This document shows, piece by piece, positions 23,790 to 32,909 of a stretch of DNA of 42,927 nt. The notes under the pieces are model-generated. The model was not told the origin of the DNA. It saw only the letters and a program-made list of their open reading frames with translations, and did no database searches. Origin of the DNA: Nitrospirota bacterium (GTDB lineage Bacteria > Nitrospirota > Nitrospiria > 2-01-FULL-66-17); assembly GCA_016201825.1 (NCBI GenBank), contig JACQCD010000144.1:1-42927 (forward strand). Reading direction: 5' to 3'. A program made the translations under genes and the position numbers. How positions within the stretch are numbered: the first letter of the stretch is position 1; every line of letters begins with the position of its first letter.

Positions 23790-24432
23790 CGGGCGCTCGG
23801 AAGGGGGCCGAATCGGCCCAGGGGGTGTCGATTTCCAGAAAGGGAATGAAGAACAAGAAGTAATCCAGGTACAGCGGAAGCTGCGGAGCCTTCATCTCAG
23901 CCTTGACGCTGATGAGGTAGGTCTTACGGCGCCGGAGTTGATCGATCGCGGCGATGGGGATGCGGTCGACCTGCGAGACCATCCGCCGCGCGCTCTCAAA
24001 GTCGGGAAAGACGGACTGCGTCGTGCCGGAGGGGAGTCGGGCCGTCACCATGTATTCTTGCTTGAGCAGGTTGTACTTGATGCTGTATTTGACCGTGACC
24101 GACGCTTTCTCTTCGTCGAACCACAGTTTTTGGCGCTGCTTCAAGACGACATAATAATAGAGATCCTTGGAGATGCCTTTCCGGATATCGTCCTCCGTTT
24201 GATCGGAGAGGGCGGGATCCAACGCGGCCGAGACCAGGATGCGTCCCCCTTCGTGTGCGATGTCGAGATGACGGATCCGCTCGCTGCCCGCCGAGGCCCC
24301 GTGAGGCTCCACGAGCAAGACCAGCACACCCAGGACGACGCCCAGGACCGATCGGCGTCGGTCGGCCGTCGCACTGAGCGTGACCGCTCCCCGTGCGTCT
24401 CCGCCAACTTGTCGTCCCAGTCTGCCGTACAT
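23779..24432 (-). CDS. DUF4390 family envelope protein
   Basis: A 217-residue protein from the ATG at 24432; the reading frame is open upstream but extends into omp85. After a basic N-terminus comes a signal-like hydrophobic run (SVLGVVLGVLVLLVEPHGASA). The domain that follows is DUF4390: LVSAALDPALSD, DIRKGISKDLYYYVVLKQRQKLWFDEE, QEYMVT. It ends near LDYFLFFIPFLEIDTPW, possibly a membrane-associated tail. DUF4390 genes commonly sit directly before ntrY in other bacteria, so it may modulate the kinase. The function is unknown. No clear ribosome site is seen, so the exact start is uncertain. Confidence 0.82.
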   Translation of the reverse strand: MYGRLGRQVGGDARGAVTLSATADRRRSVLGVVLGVLVLLVEPHGASAGSERIRHLDIAHEGGRILVSAALDPALSDQTEDDIRKGISKDLYYYVVLKQRQKLWFDEEKASVTVKYSIKYNLLKQEYMVTARLPSGTTQSVFPDFESARRMVSQVDRIPIAAIDQLRRRKTYLISVKAEMKAPQLPLYLDYFLFFIPFLEIDTPWADSAPFRAPDAP

Positions 24433-24475
24433 GGCGGTGTGGGCGCATCTTACCACCAATGGCCTGCATCCGTCA

Positions 24476-27256
24476 TTAGAAGGCGTGCCCGAGTGTAAAA
24501 TGGAAGGCGCCGTGCGCCTCACCCGGTTGCCAATTGAGTTTGTGGCCATAATCGAGGCGCAGGGGGCCCACCGGGGTGTTGTAGCGCAGCCCCGCGCCCG
24601 TCGTGGTCTTGAGGTCGGTCCAACGGATATCACCCTGGTTGTGCCACACGTTGCCGCCGTCCCAGAACAGGACAATGCCGAGCGACTTGGGAAGCTGCAC
24701 GCGGACCTCCGCGTTGGTCACCAGCATGATGTTGCCGCCCGTGGGCTTTCCGGTCGCGGGGTCGATCGGCCCGAGCGTGTCTTCGTCGTACCCCCGGACC
24801 GTGTTCCGACCGCCGACGTAAAATCGCTCGGTGGCCGGGAGTAAGAGTTGGGTCCCGGCCCGGTTGGCCCTGGTTTCGCCGAACCGGTTCGACGTCCCGG
24901 CCCGCGCGCCCAGCGCGGCAACCACCGAGCCCCCCAGCGCGTGGAACCAACTCGTGCCACCGGTGACCTTCCAGAACTGCTCCTGCGAGCCGAACAACAG
25001 GGCGGCGTTCTCGAACGCGAGCGTCGACAGTAGGCCCGAGTGAGGATTGAACAGGTCGTCGCGCGTATCCCAGGAGAGCGACGGAGTGAGGCTCCCGATA
25101 TTGGCCCGGTCGTTGTCGAGCGGTGGCGCCGGGTCGAACTGGTTTAACTGGTAGTCGTAGACCAGTGAGCCGAGCAGGTGGAGGACCAACTTCTTTTCAA
25201 CGCCGACGCTCGCGCCATACGTGGTCCGCTGGTACCCGCGCGTTGTCTCGTCTCGAATTTCGTTGTACAGCGCGGCGCGGCCGTCGATCGGCCGGTCGAA
25301 CAGCCACGGGTGGCGATAACTCAGCACGGTCTTCCGTTCGATCCGGCTCCCCTCGACGCGTAATCCCACCCGCCGCCCCGTGCCCATCAGGTTGCGGTAC
25401 GCGATCTCCCCGAAACCCCGCACGCCTTCGAAGTTGGCGTATCCAAACCCCACGTCCACGCTACCCGCGTCTCGCTCTTTCACGGAGAGGTGCAGCGTCT
25501 TCATGGGCTCGTGGCGCTCGGGATCGACCGGCTCGAGCCGGACTTCTTGTAAGAAACCGAGTCGTGCGACGCGGCGCTGGCTGTCCAGAATCCGCCGGGT
25601 GTTGTAGACGTCGCCCGACTTGACCTCCAGCTCGCGGAGAATCACGTTGTCGTGCGTGCGCTGGTTGCCGCTGAGCGTGATCGGCCCGATCACGACCGGA
25701 AGGCCCTCGTCGATCCGAAACTCGAGGTCCACGCGCGTGCGATCCACGCTGAACGCGGGGACCGCCTCCACCGTGCTATAGATGTAGCCTTGCTCGTTGT
25801 AGAACTCGAGGAGCGCGGCGCGCGCGGCCCGAAACCGGCCCTCCACGTAGGGTGAGCCGGTCGGGAGGTCGAATTGGGCGAGCAGGGTGGCGGTGTCGAA
25901 CGCGTGATTGCCCTCAACCCGAATCGCGCCGACAAAGGTTTGGGGCCCTTCCTCGATGCGAAACGTCACACCCGCGCGGCGATGCTCCGGGTCCTCCTGG
26001 ACGTCGACCGTCACGGTGGCCGACAGAAACCCTCGTGCTCGATACCAGGCGACGATCCCGTCGCGATCCGACTCCAGGACATCCTCCTTGGCGTACCGCG
26101 TTCGCAACCAGCTCGAGGGGGTGGTGCGGATCAGCGGCGTCAATTCGCGAGCGGACACCTTGGCGTTTCCGACGATGGTGACTCGGGTGAGTCGCATGCC
26201 GGGCCCCGCGTCGACGACGACGCGAATGAGGGTTCCCCCGCTCTTCTCCCGGCGACGCTCGATCCGCACCGTTGCGTGCCGAAACCCTCGGTCGACCAGA
26301 AATCGGGTCAACCGCTCCGCCTCTTCCGCATAAAAATCCTCATCGTCGCGTCGTTCGTGGAAGAGGGTGAGTTCATCCAGGAGTGTCCGGGTCCACCGCC
26401 GGCTCGGTGCGCCTTCTATGACGACGCGGTAGTGCGGGCCCGACTCGATTGGGATCGAGATCGAGACGCCGCGACTGTCCAGGGCCACTTGAGGCGGGCC
26501 GATGGAGGCTTGGCGATACCCGCCGGCATGATACAGATCGACAAGCCGGGCGAGCCCGCGGTCCAGGCGGTCCTGCGAAAAATACTCGCCCTCGGCCATT
26601 CGGAGCGCCACGAGGTGCCGCAGGCGGGAGAACGCGGGCGATCCGGATAACACGATGCGCGTGATGCGCACGCGGTCTTTCTCGTCGATGCGGATGATCA
26701 CGCGCGCGCGGGTGCCGTGATCCTCCATCTGGATCGAGGGCGTGAGGTCGACGAGGTAGCCCTGCCGCTCGTACCACACCCGGAGGCGATCGACGGCGTC
26801 GCGGACGGCGGAATCCGAGAACTCATCCCCGATGTGCAAACCGGCGACGGCTCGCAGTTCGCTGGTGGATTGGTGGTGACCCCTCAGCTCAACCGCTTTG
26901 AAGCGGATCTTGGCCACGAAGGAGATGGTCAACGCCACCCCGTCGTCGCGGGGTTCTGCGTCGACGCGGATGTCGGTGTACTCTCCGAGACGGTACAGCA
27001 AGTCGATCGTGCGGCGGAGCGCGGCGGCGGAGTACGGCTTGCCCGGTCGGATCTTCGTCAGCTCCTCGAATGCTTCACGGGTCGGCGCCTTGGGGCCCAC
27101 GAGATCGACGGCCACGATCGGCCGGCCGTCGTAGACGCCGGGCGCGACCGGTTGCGCCGCGCGAGCAGGGGACGTCCACAGGAGGACCAGCGCGATCGCG
27201 GCCGCCATCGTCCAGCCGGGTCGGGCCGTGCCGTGCGCGGAGCGGGTACGCCTCAT
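24476..27256 (-). CDS. Omp85-family outer-membrane assembly protein (BamA/TamA-like) with seven POTRA repeats
   Basis: A 926-residue protein: signal peptide (1-34, cut after ARA), then what I count as seven POTRA-like units at about 46-117, 118-196, 197-276, 277-353, 354-441, 442-521 and 522-596. Each opens with a beta strand and a turn such as VELRGHH, IVLSGSP, VTIVGNA, IRVEGNH or ITLSGNQ. Residues ~597-926 form the barrel with the VRGY loop-6 motif at 820-823 and a C-terminal phenylalanine. Such proteins insert or move substrates into the outer membrane. The start overlaps the tamB stop by four bases, so it may act as TamA, but seven POTRAs are more than E. coli TamA (three) or BamA (five). 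Confidence 0.92.
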   Translation of the reverse strand: MRRTRSAHGTARPGWTMAAAIALVLLWTSPARAAQPVAPGVYDGRPIVAVDLVGPKAPTREAFEELTKIRPGKPYSAAALRRTIDLLYRLGEYTDIRVDAEPRDDGVALTISFVAKIRFKAVELRGHHQSTSELRAVAGLHIGDEFSDSAVRDAVDRLRVWYERQGYLVDLTPSIQMEDHGTRARVIIRIDEKDRVRITRIVLSGSPAFSRLRHLVALRMAEGEYFSQDRLDRGLARLVDLYHAGGYRQASIGPPQVALDSRGVSISIPIESGPHYRVVIEGAPSRRWTRTLLDELTLFHERRDDEDFYAEEAERLTRFLVDRGFRHATVRIERRREKSGGTLIRVVVDAGPGMRLTRVTIVGNAKVSARELTPLIRTTPSSWLRTRYAKEDVLESDRDGIVAWYRARGFLSATVTVDVQEDPEHRRAGVTFRIEEGPQTFVGAIRVEGNHAFDTATLLAQFDLPTGSPYVEGRFRAARAALLEFYNEQGYIYSTVEAVPAFSVDRTRVDLEFRIDEGLPVVIGPITLSGNQRTHDNVILRELEVKSGDVYNTRRILDSQRRVARLGFLQEVRLEPVDPERHEPMKTLHLSVKERDAGSVDVGFGYANFEGVRGFGEIAYRNLMGTGRRVGLRVEGSRIERKTVLSYRHPWLFDRPIDGRAALYNEIRDETTRGYQRTTYGASVGVEKKLVLHLLGSLVYDYQLNQFDPAPPLDNDRANIGSLTPSLSWDTRDDLFNPHSGLLSTLAFENAALLFGSQEQFWKVTGGTSWFHALGGSVVAALGARAGTSNRFGETRANRAGTQLLLPATERFYVGGRNTVRGYDEDTLGPIDPATGKPTGGNIMLVTNAEVRVQLPKSLGIVLFWDGGNVWHNQGDIRWTDLKTTTGAGLRYNTPVGPLRLDYGHKLNWQPGEAHGAFHFTLGHAF

Positions 27257-30200
27257 CGAAATTCGAAGCGGTACCGCACGTCCCCGCCGAATCCGCGATT
27301 ATCCTGCTCACCGATCAGAAAAAGGTTCCGGGCAATCTCGTACTCCACCCGCACGCCCTGCCGCCCCGAGGAGTCGAGCGTGGTCGTGTAGTGGACGGTC
27401 AGTCGATTTTCCAGGAGTTGCTTGCCGACCGAGAGCCGCGGGGCGGTTTGTTTCACCGTCTCGTCGTAATAGGGATCGATCTGGAAACTGTCCACCAACC
27501 GACTGGCGCCCGGCAAGCGGTGGACACCCTCCTCCAGCAGGGTTTGGAGGGCGATGGACGCGGCTTCCTCGCGGCCGAAACCGGTCGGTGACTGCGCGAC
27601 CTGTTCGGTCGTCCTGCCGACCGTGAGAAGAGCGAGAATGTCGGTTTCGCTCAATGCCGGATCCGAGGTGAGGTCGAGGTCGAAGCGCTCGACCGTTCCG
27701 GTCAATTGCAGCGTGATGTTATAGCTCTGCACCTTCGTCGTCGCGCGCAGGTCCACCACGGGCCGGAGGCGCGTGGGATCGATGAAGTCCACGGTGACCG
27801 ACTGCACCTGGAACACGTTGGAACGAAACGTGATCGTGCCCTCCCGCGCTTCGACCCGACCGATCAAGTAGGGACGATCGGCCGTTCCTCGCAAGAACAG
27901 ATCAACCTCCAGCGGGATGTCGGCGAGGTTGTTGTGGACCCCGATATGGTTTCGGCCGCTGAAGTGGATGTTGAGCGAGAGCCGATGCGCAAGCGTCGGG
28001 GCTTCCGATGTGGCGGCCTGGACCTCCGCGCGCTGACGGAGATCCAGCACCCAGTCCTGAATATCGGTGCGCGCGTCGTAGATCGCGCGGTCGACGGTCA
28101 GTTCACCGCGCAGGCTCTGGCTCTCCGGGGTGCCTTGAAAGACCAGTTGCCCGCTCAGCGTGGGCGTGAGTTGTTCGGTGAGGGGGAACTGGATTTCGCT
28201 GAGATCGATCAGATAGCCGAACCGCGCTGGGCGGAAGCCCTCCAACAGAATCTGGCCGGTCGCGGAGACGCGTCCGCGACCGAAGCCGCCTTCCAACGCT
28301 TCCAGCAAGATCTGCCGTTCGTTGAAAAACAACCCGAGGGACGTGATCGTGATCGGCTGCGGGAGCGCCCGGCTCTTCAACCGGGCGTCCTGGACGGTGA
28401 CGCCGCCCTGAATCTTGGGGCTGTCCCACCGGTCGGAGATTTTCAAGACGAGATACGTTTTCCCGCTGGCTGATGTGATCGTGGGCACGATCAGGCGGGT
28501 GAGGCGGAGATCCGCTTCGCCGGTGATGAGGAGGTGGTATTCGCGGAAGAGGTCGACGTCTCCCGAGACCGTGAGCGTCGTATCGGTTCCCCGCAGGCGC
28601 AGCGCGTCGATGGTCAGCCGGCCCTGATCGAGTCTGAGAACGAGGTCGCCGTTGTTCTCGACGACGTACTCACCCACGTCGGCCGAGAGCCGACTCAGTC
28701 GGCTCTCGGCCCGCCACTGCCGGGGATCAAGCAGCGGACCGTCCAGCGCGACGCGGCCGCTTACCACCGCGGTCATGTCCGCGAGGGCGGCCGGCAACCA
28801 GGGGCGAATCAACGGGACGAGCGAGCCATCCTCCACGCTCAGCACGGCCGAGAGTGGGAATTCCGGCTCCCACTTCAGCGTGCTCTCGAGTCGAGCGTGC
28901 TGTTCGTCCAGCGCCGCCACGAGGTGGACCCGACGGTCGGCGACGTCCAGCGTGACGCGGCCGGCGCCCAGTACCTGTCCGGCACCTTCCAGGTGCAGAA
29001 TGGCCACCGCCGCGTGCATCTCGGGTCGGTCAAAGGTCCCGCGGGTCGTGAGCGTGCCCGAGACGGTTCCGGACAGCGGGAGAGAATTCAGTCCGAACAG
29101 GTCGACCGTCTGCAGGTGGAGCCGCGGGACGTCGAACTGGGCGTCGAATCCGCCGTGATACATAATGGAACCGTGCCCGCGCACCTCGCTCTCGCCGCGG
29201 CTGAGCACGGCGTGGGTGAAGACCACCTGCCGGCGGTCGAATGTCATCCCCACGCGTCCCTGATCGAACGATTGACCATAGATCGACCCGTCGGCCAGGT
29301 CGAGGTCGCCCGCGATCTGGAAATCGGCCGGGGAGCCGCGAAAGGTGAACGTGCCGTCCACGACGGCTTCGATCGGCAGGGGCCGGAACGCGATGGGGAG
29401 GATGTCGCCCACGCGCCCCTTGCGGAGCCGCGCGGTCAGATCAAACTCCGGGGAGGAGTGTGACGTCCAACCGAGCGTTCCCGACACGTCGTACCGGGCG
29501 TCGTCCTTTCGCCAGTCGGTCTCGCGAAACGAGAGCGTCCGATCGGCGTAGCGCAGCGACGTGGCCAGATCGCCCGCGCGACGTCCCCGGAGGGCGAGAT
29601 TGCGTATCGTGGCGCGGCCCTCCACGAGCGGGTCGCGGAGCGGTCCGCTCAGCCGCCCGGCAAACCCGGCCCGGCCCTCGACCCCAAACGGAACCTGCAG
29701 CGCCTCCGCGACCGCCGAGGCGTCTTGGTCCGACAACGCGAGCGCGAGATCGACGTCTCCGAATGGGGTCAACGAGCCCGACAGGGTCAGGCGTCCGGTC
29801 TCGCTTGCGATCGCGCCGCCTTCGATGCTGAGCGCGCCGTTGCGAAGCGTCCAGGGCGCGTCGGCGGACGCGATGAGCGCCAGCAGCGCGCGAACCCTGG
29901 GGCCGGTCGGGCTCCCCGCTGTCGGGGCCGAGGGCGCGGGTGCCTCGTGCCGCGCGAGATTGAGCCGTCCCTCTCCGTCCACCGCACGGAGCGCCCACCC
30001 TCGGCCGCGGAGGGCGAGCGGCCCGGATGTTTCAAACGGCGGCAGGAGCGTGGCCCACGGCGTAAGACGACGAAGAAACGCGGTCGGACGGAGGTGCGCG
30101 GTGCTGAGCGTGACCGACCAGACCGAGGAAGAGTCGAGCCCGTCGAAGGACGCGTTGCCGCGCAGTGTTCCGCCCAAGACCTCGCCGACGAGATCGGTGC

Positions 30201-31152
30201 CTTCCAGGCGCCCGCGAGCGAGCGCGAGCGTGGCGGCGAGATTTCCCAGGGGGATGCCGTTGTACGCCACCGCGTGCGCGTTGATGCGGCCCCTGATGGC
30301 GGGGTCGGAGACGGACCCCGTGATCCGGCCCTCGACCGCCACCCGTCCGGAGACGGTCGTGCCCGGGGCAAAGATCGCGCTCAACGGCGCGAGATCGAGG
30401 GACGCGCTCGCGGACAGGTCGAGGCCGGGACGCTCGCCCAATGGAATCTGTCCCTTGGCGGTGCCGGTCAGGCCCGGCCCTTCGATCGAGACCGAGGTCA
30501 GCGTGATGCGCCCGGCTTCCGCCGTGGCGCGAAGACGGCTGGTCCCGAGGGCCACCGTTCGCTCGCCGACCTCGAACGCACCGCGGGGCGCGTCGAGGTT
30601 CACCGTGAAGTGGGTCATCTGTCGATTCGGGACCACGAGGATGTGGGCGTCCGACAGGGTGATGCCGCCGCGCGGCGATCGATACGCCAAGTCACCGTTC
30701 CTGATCTCGATCTGTCCCACCAAGACCGGTGGGTGCGGCGTGGTCGGCGGGGGCGCGGCGGGTCCAAATGAAGGAAGGTTCGAGGTTCCGGTGGGGCTGG
30801 CGGTGACGGTCAGACGCGGATGTTCGATGAGCAGCGAACGGATGACCGGGGTCTCGGTCAGAAACGAGATGAGGCTCGGCCTCACGGTGATCCGCTCGAC
30901 CGTCAACGGTGGGGTGGAGAGCGTGGCCTCCGGCGAGCGGACCGTGACATGCTCGGCGATGAGCGCGAGCGGCGCCAGGCTGAGCCGGAGCCGCCCGATC
31001 TCGATGGGACTCCCGACCTGTTCCGCGAGGGTGGTTTCGAGGGTTCGGGTGAACCGGGTGAGAACCCGCTCGCGTTGGGTGACGTACGCCACGCCCGCGA
31101 CGATGACGAGCAGGAGGCCACCAATCAACCCGACGCGGAAGGCTGTGCGCAT
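27253..31152 (-). CDS. tamB: TamB-like translocation and lipid-transport protein
   Basis: A 1299-residue AsmA-like protein: an N-terminal membrane anchor (FRVGLIGGLLLVIVAGVAYV) followed by a very long run of repeating beta strands forming a periplasm-spanning groove. The C-terminal DUF490 (TamB) domain contains VQSVTVDFIDPTRLRPVVDLRATTKV, LTSDPALSETDILALLTVGRT and a final FLIGEQDNRGFGGDVRYRFEFR. TamB helps carry phospholipids, or assemble proteins, between the two membranes. It overlaps the Omp85 gene (ATGA-type). The only ribosome-site-like GGAGG upstream can pair with CCTCC in a small hairpin. A 31-base palindrome lies inside the coding region at 28681-28711. Confidence 0.93.
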   Translation of the reverse strand: MRTAFRVGLIGGLLLVIVAGVAYVTQRERVLTRFTRTLETTLAEQVGSPIEIGRLRLSLAPLALIAEHVTVRSPEATLSTPPLTVERITVRPSLISFLTETPVIRSLLIEHPRLTVTASPTGTSNLPSFGPAAPPPTTPHPPVLVGQIEIRNGDLAYRSPRGGITLSDAHILVVPNRQMTHFTVNLDAPRGAFEVGERTVALGTSRLRATAEAGRITLTSVSIEGPGLTGTAKGQIPLGERPGLDLSASASLDLAPLSAIFAPGTTVSGRVAVEGRITGSVSDPAIRGRINAHAVAYNGIPLGNLAATLALARGRLEGTDLVGEVLGGTLRGNASFDGLDSSSVWSVTLSTAHLRPTAFLRRLTPWATLLPPFETSGPLALRGRGWALRAVDGEGRLNLARHEAPAPSAPTAGSPTGPRVRALLALIASADAPWTLRNGALSIEGGAIASETGRLTLSGSLTPFGDVDLALALSDQDASAVAEALQVPFGVEGRAGFAGRLSGPLRDPLVEGRATIRNLALRGRRAGDLATSLRYADRTLSFRETDWRKDDARYDVSGTLGWTSHSSPEFDLTARLRKGRVGDILPIAFRPLPIEAVVDGTFTFRGSPADFQIAGDLDLADGSIYGQSFDQGRVGMTFDRRQVVFTHAVLSRGESEVRGHGSIMYHGGFDAQFDVPRLHLQTVDLFGLNSLPLSGTVSGTLTTRGTFDRPEMHAAVAILHLEGAGQVLGAGRVTLDVADRRVHLVAALDEQHARLESTLKWEPEFPLSAVLSVEDGSLVPLIRPWLPAALADMTAVVSGRVALDGPLLDPRQWRAESRLSRLSADVGEYVVENNGDLVLRLDQGRLTIDALRLRGTDTTLTVSGDVDLFREYHLLITGEADLRLTRLIVPTITSASGKTYLVLKISDRWDSPKIQGGVTVQDARLKSRALPQPITITSLGLFFNERQILLEALEGGFGRGRVSATGQILLEGFRPARFGYLIDLSEIQFPLTEQLTPTLSGQLVFQGTPESQSLRGELTVDRAIYDARTDIQDWVLDLRQRAEVQAATSEAPTLAHRLSLNIHFSGRNHIGVHNNLADIPLEVDLFLRGTADRPYLIGRVEAREGTITFRSNVFQVQSVTVDFIDPTRLRPVVDLRATTKVQSYNITLQLTGTVERFDLDLTSDPALSETDILALLTVGRTTEQVAQSPTGFGREEAASIALQTLLEEGVHRLPGASRLVDSFQIDPYYDETVKQTAPRLSVGKQLLENRLTVHYTTTLDSSGRQGVRVEYEIARNLFLIGEQDNRGFGGDVRYRFEFR
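28681..28711. repeat. 31-base near-perfect palindrome inside tamB
   Basis: GGCCGAGAGCCGACT and AGTCGGCTCTCGGCC are exact reverse complements of 15 bases around a single central C. In RNA this folds into a hairpin with a 13-bp stem and a tight five-base loop. It encodes part of AESRLSRLSADVG in TamB. Long perfect palindromes are rare in coding sequence. Confidence 0.85.
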
Positions 31153-31198
31153 AAAGGGAGGAACGAACCTCCGTTATGGAAGCGTCGGTCGCGTGGGG

Positions 31199-31579
31199 CT
31201 ACCGGGCTTTTTCCACATACCGAAGGCGGAGCGTGTAGAGCAGATCGGTGAGGAGCGAGGATTCGGCCGGTGTGAGGTTGCCCCGGGTTTTCTCCTCCAG
31301 CAACGCCAGTAAGTCGATCATTTCCTGAGCCCGCGGCACGTTCACCGGCGCGGTCCGACCATCCGGCATCGTCTCGCCGAGGTGGATCATTGCGGTGGAC
31401 GCGAGGGACAGGAGAAATCCGGAGAACTCGACGGGGCCGGCCGCGGACTCCGATCCTCTCTCCGGCGCGTTCCTCGGGGGCGGCGCAGCGGGAGCGGCCG
31501 CCTGATCGCGTGCGGGTTCGCTGGCCCGCCCGCGACGATCGCTCACCGAAAACCCGCGCCCTTCTTCGCCGTCCGTCAT
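31199..31579 (-). CDS. DUF1844 domain protein
   Basis: A 126-residue protein from the ATG at 31579. Residues 1-50 are low-complexity, rich in Ala/Pro/Arg (disordered). Residues ~52-126 are the DUF1844 domain: FSGFLLSLASTAMIHLGET, then NVPRAQEMIDLLALLEEKTRGNLTPAESSLLTDLLYTLRLRYVE. The family is a small helical protein of unknown role, found widely in diderms, often near envelope genes. Its neighbour tamB starts 46 bases downstream on the same strand, so it probably heads the tamB operon. The frame is open further upstream but without a likely start. Confidence 0.82.
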   Translation of the reverse strand: MTDGEEGRGFSVSDRRGRASEPARDQAAAPAAPPPRNAPERGSESAAGPVEFSGFLLSLASTAMIHLGETMPDGRTAPVNVPRAQEMIDLLALLEEKTRGNLTPAESSLLTDLLYTLRLRYVEKAR

Positions 31580-31617
31580 TGCAGATCCGCTTCGTGATTC
31601 ATTCCGCTGCCGTGCCC

Positions 31618-31647
31618 ACCTTAGCATGGGCCTCCCCGGGATTTCAA
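31618..31647 (-). promoter_or_regulatory. Candidate promoter for the DUF1844-tamB operon
   Basis: Reading minus: TTGAAA (31647-31642), 18-base spacer, TAAGGT (31623-31618). The -35 is five of six, but the -10 only three of six. Start predicted near 31611, about 32 bases before the ATG. Confidence 0.35.
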
Positions 31648-31733
31648 GAAACGTGTGCCCGCCCGAGACTGGACGCTTGTGTTTTCCCCCCATCCTTGGG
31701 TACGCTGCCCGGCTGGAACCTCATGGAGACGCG

Positions 31734-32834
31734 ATGAGCACACTCCCCTCGGGCGGCGGCCGGGCTCCAGGCTGGTTGCGCTGGCTGAAAACCGGGCACG
31801 TCTTCTGGCGAATCGCCCGTCCCAAGGCGCCATCGCCGTTGAGGGGCTTGGCGCAAGCCGTTGCCATCGAGAACCGCGAGGTGCCGGCGGCCGGCGCGCG
31901 GGTGCGCGTGGTGGTCTATCGGCCGCGCCGGCCGTATGCGACGGTCGTAGTGAACGGCGGGTTCGTGGAGGAGTCGACCGACGATCCCCGGCTCAAGAAT
32001 TTTGCGACCGCCTTGGCCGAGGTCGGATTTCTGGCGCTCACGCCCGACTATCCCGCCGTCCGCTCGCTGACCTTCACCCCGGAGACGATCGACCAGGTCC
32101 ACGATGTGATTGCAGCGGTGGGACGCGATCCTGAACTGGGCGCCGGGCGACCCTTGGCGGTGATCGGTTTGAGTTACATGGCCACGTTGAGCTTGAAAGC
32201 CGCGCTGCGGCCGGATCTCGATGTGCCTCCGGCCTACCTCGGGATCTTTGGAGGATACGAGGACTTCGCGCTTCTGATGCGCGATGTGTTTCAGGAGGCC
32301 TACCGCTGGGACGACACCGACGTGCCCGTGGATCCCTACGGTCGATTTCTCGTCCTGCGATCGGTGGTGGAGTACTTTGATCCGCCTCCCGCCGACCGCG
32401 ACCTCATTTGCGAGCTGGCCTTGCGCTGCGGGCGATGCGAGGCGTCCGAGGTCATCGAGGCCGCGGCGGGCCGCCTGTCCCCGCAGGGCCGAGCGGCGTT
32501 CGACCGACTGCGGACCTTTCATCCCGACCGATCGCCCGAGCTGTGGCAAACCATCCTCCGCGACGCTCGCGAGCGCTGCGAGGCGTTGTCGGTCCGGGAG
32601 TCGGCGGACCGCCTTCGCAGCCGACTCATCCTCCTCCATAGCTGCTACGACCACGTCTTGCCCTACACGCACAGCGTGCGGCTTCATCAACGGTTTCCCG
32701 CGTCGGAGTTGGTTCTCACGACGATGTTCACGCACGTGAACCTGCGGTTGAGCCCTCGGGCCGTTCTGTCGCAAATGCGGGAATTGGGGAAGGTGTCGGG
32801 CGTATTCTCCCGCCTCATGGCGCTGCAGGAATGA
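31734..32834 (+). CDS. Alpha/beta-hydrolase fold protein, substrate unknown
   Basis: A 366-residue cytoplasmic protein. The core has strand VVVNGGFVEE (oxyanion region), LTPDYPAV, and the nucleophile elbow AVIGLSYMATLSLKAAL with S147. A lid of about 100 helical residues follows, then LILLHSCYDHVLPYTHS with the acid position and TMFTHVNLR with the histidine. The elbow reads G-L-S-Y-M rather than the usual GxSxG, so activity may be altered. The ATG at 31734 has GGAG seven bases upstream; the frame opens earlier at 31626 but that part looks non-coding. Divergent from DUF1844; alone on its strand before the cytochrome gene. Confidence 0.8.
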   Translation: MSTLPSGGGRAPGWLRWLKTGHVFWRIARPKAPSPLRGLAQAVAIENREVPAAGARVRVVVYRPRRPYATVVVNGGFVEESTDDPRLKNFATALAEVGFLALTPDYPAVRSLTFTPETIDQVHDVIAAVGRDPELGAGRPLAVIGLSYMATLSLKAALRPDLDVPPAYLGIFGGYEDFALLMRDVFQEAYRWDDTDVPVDPYGRFLVLRSVVEYFDPPPADRDLICELALRCGRCEASEVIEAAAGRLSPQGRAAFDRLRTFHPDRSPELWQTILRDARERCEALSVRESADRLRSRLILLHSCYDHVLPYTHSVRLHQRFPASELVLTTMFTHVNLRLSPRAVLSQMRELGKVSGVFSRLMALQE

Positions 32835-32838
32835 GTCA

Positions 32839-32868
32839 TTGCGTTTCCTCGGTGCGGTGCACTATCAT
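32839..32868 (+). promoter_or_regulatory. Candidate promoter of the cytochrome c - oxidoreductase cluster
   Basis: TTGCGT (32839-32844), 18-base spacer, TATCAT (32863-32868). Good -10, poor -35. Start near 32875, about 35 bases before the cytochrome ATG at 32910. Confidence 0.4.
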
Positions 32869-32909
32869 CGCGCTGAGATCATGACGAGTCGGAAAGAACA
32901 CCGCGGGAC

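Noticed and set aside
21600-23849. Long plus-strand open frame opposite ntrY (749 codons)
   Set aside because: Antisense to a full NtrY with HAMP, PAS, HisKA and HATPase motifs. The translated product shows no domain and is dominated by Arg, Gly and Asp.
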